From contig DVED01000206.1 in NCBI GenBank assembly GCA_015295945.1, forward strand, positions 1-43,904: a stretch of DNA of 43,904 nucleotides, written 5' to 3'. A model generated the notes under the pieces. It did not search any database, was not told the origin of the DNA, and saw nothing but the letters and a program-made list of their open reading frames with translations. Source of the stretch: Oscillatoriales cyanobacterium M59_W2019_021. GTDB taxonomy: Bacteria > Cyanobacteriota > Cyanobacteriia > Cyanobacteriales > Geitlerinemataceae. Shown here piece by piece: positions 43,845-43,904 of this stretch. The stretch's first letter is position 1; each line of letters starts with the position of its first letter. Position numbers and translations under genes: made by a program.

Positions 43845-43890
43845 AAATGGCGATCGTTATCTGATAAAATGATGACGATCGCCAATTTTT
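43845..43890 (+). terminator. HIP1-containing hairpin with T run
   Basis: GGCGATCGT (43849-43857) pairs with ACGATCGCC (43875-43883), 17-base loop, then AATTTTTTTG. It is over 220 bases past hrcA, so which gene it serves is unclear. Confidence 0.5.
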
Positions 43891-43904
43891 TTGTAATAAA
43901 AAGA

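Noticed and set aside
1-43904. tRNA, rRNA or tmRNA genes
   Set aside because: No GGTTCGAATCC-type T-arm with a matching acceptor stem was seen on either strand by eye; a tRNAscan run would settle it.

Overview
The window is a stretch of cyanobacterial chromosome. NDH-1 subunit NdhD, a CpcS/CpeS-type phycobiliprotein lyase, a cytochrome c6-like protein, MenB (phylloquinone pathway), the pipX-pipY-sepF-proC block and a DICT-domain protein all point to cyanobacteria. So do the very frequent HIP1-type GCGATCGC octamers and the heptamer repeat tracts (GGTTAGT, GGTCATT, GGGTAAT, GGGGTTT classes) in most intergenic spacers. The genus cannot be fixed from the sequence; the repeats suggest a filamentous form.

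Layout. 1-1785: a glycosyltransferase-2 (cut by the window edge) and an overlapping FAD oxidoreductase. 2121-4204: a single-domain response regulator convergent with ndhD around a shared terminator hairpin. 4617-6875: an RTX-type calcium-binding protein whose Gly/Asp repeats are N-terminal and whose C-terminal half carries unrelated 100-residue repeats. 6876-8375: a gene-poor accessory stretch with an orphan IS630-type helix-turn-helix protein and several paired-hairpin elements. 8376-12173: DUF427, then the class I ribonucleotide reductase operon nrdA-nrdB with a probable NrdR box upstream. 12426-16138: pentapeptide-repeat protein, DICT plus degenerate HD-GYP protein, 2TM protein, redoxin. 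16354-20879: Ski2-like RNA helicase and a TonB-like protein. 20924-23790: cytochrome c6-like, PrxQ, bilin lyase, ferredoxin, MenB. 23864-28566: DHA2 transporter, homocitrate/isopropylmalate synthase-like enzyme, REC-histidine kinase. 29135-33778: phosphotransferase, hypothetical, then pipX-pipY-sepF-proC. 33813-37330: a CHAT protease-TM-periplasmic-binding-protein fusion behind a DUF1822-like gene with an in-frame TGA. 37889-42247: fcl, gmd, a polyprenyl-phosphate sugar transferase and a GT4 glycosyltransferase, a GDP-fucose/exopolysaccharide block. 42542-43624: hrcA.

The strongest candidates for something little described are: (i) the CHAT-TM-substrate-binding-protein fusion, which reads as a one-protein transmembrane ligand-sensing protease; (ii) three copies of a two-hairpin element at 7985-8283 whose stems change sequence but keep pairing; and (iii) a textbook intrinsic terminator placed 16 bases before the proC start codon, suggesting attenuation between sepF and proC. 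All functional statements are by reading motifs and recalling families; no search was run.
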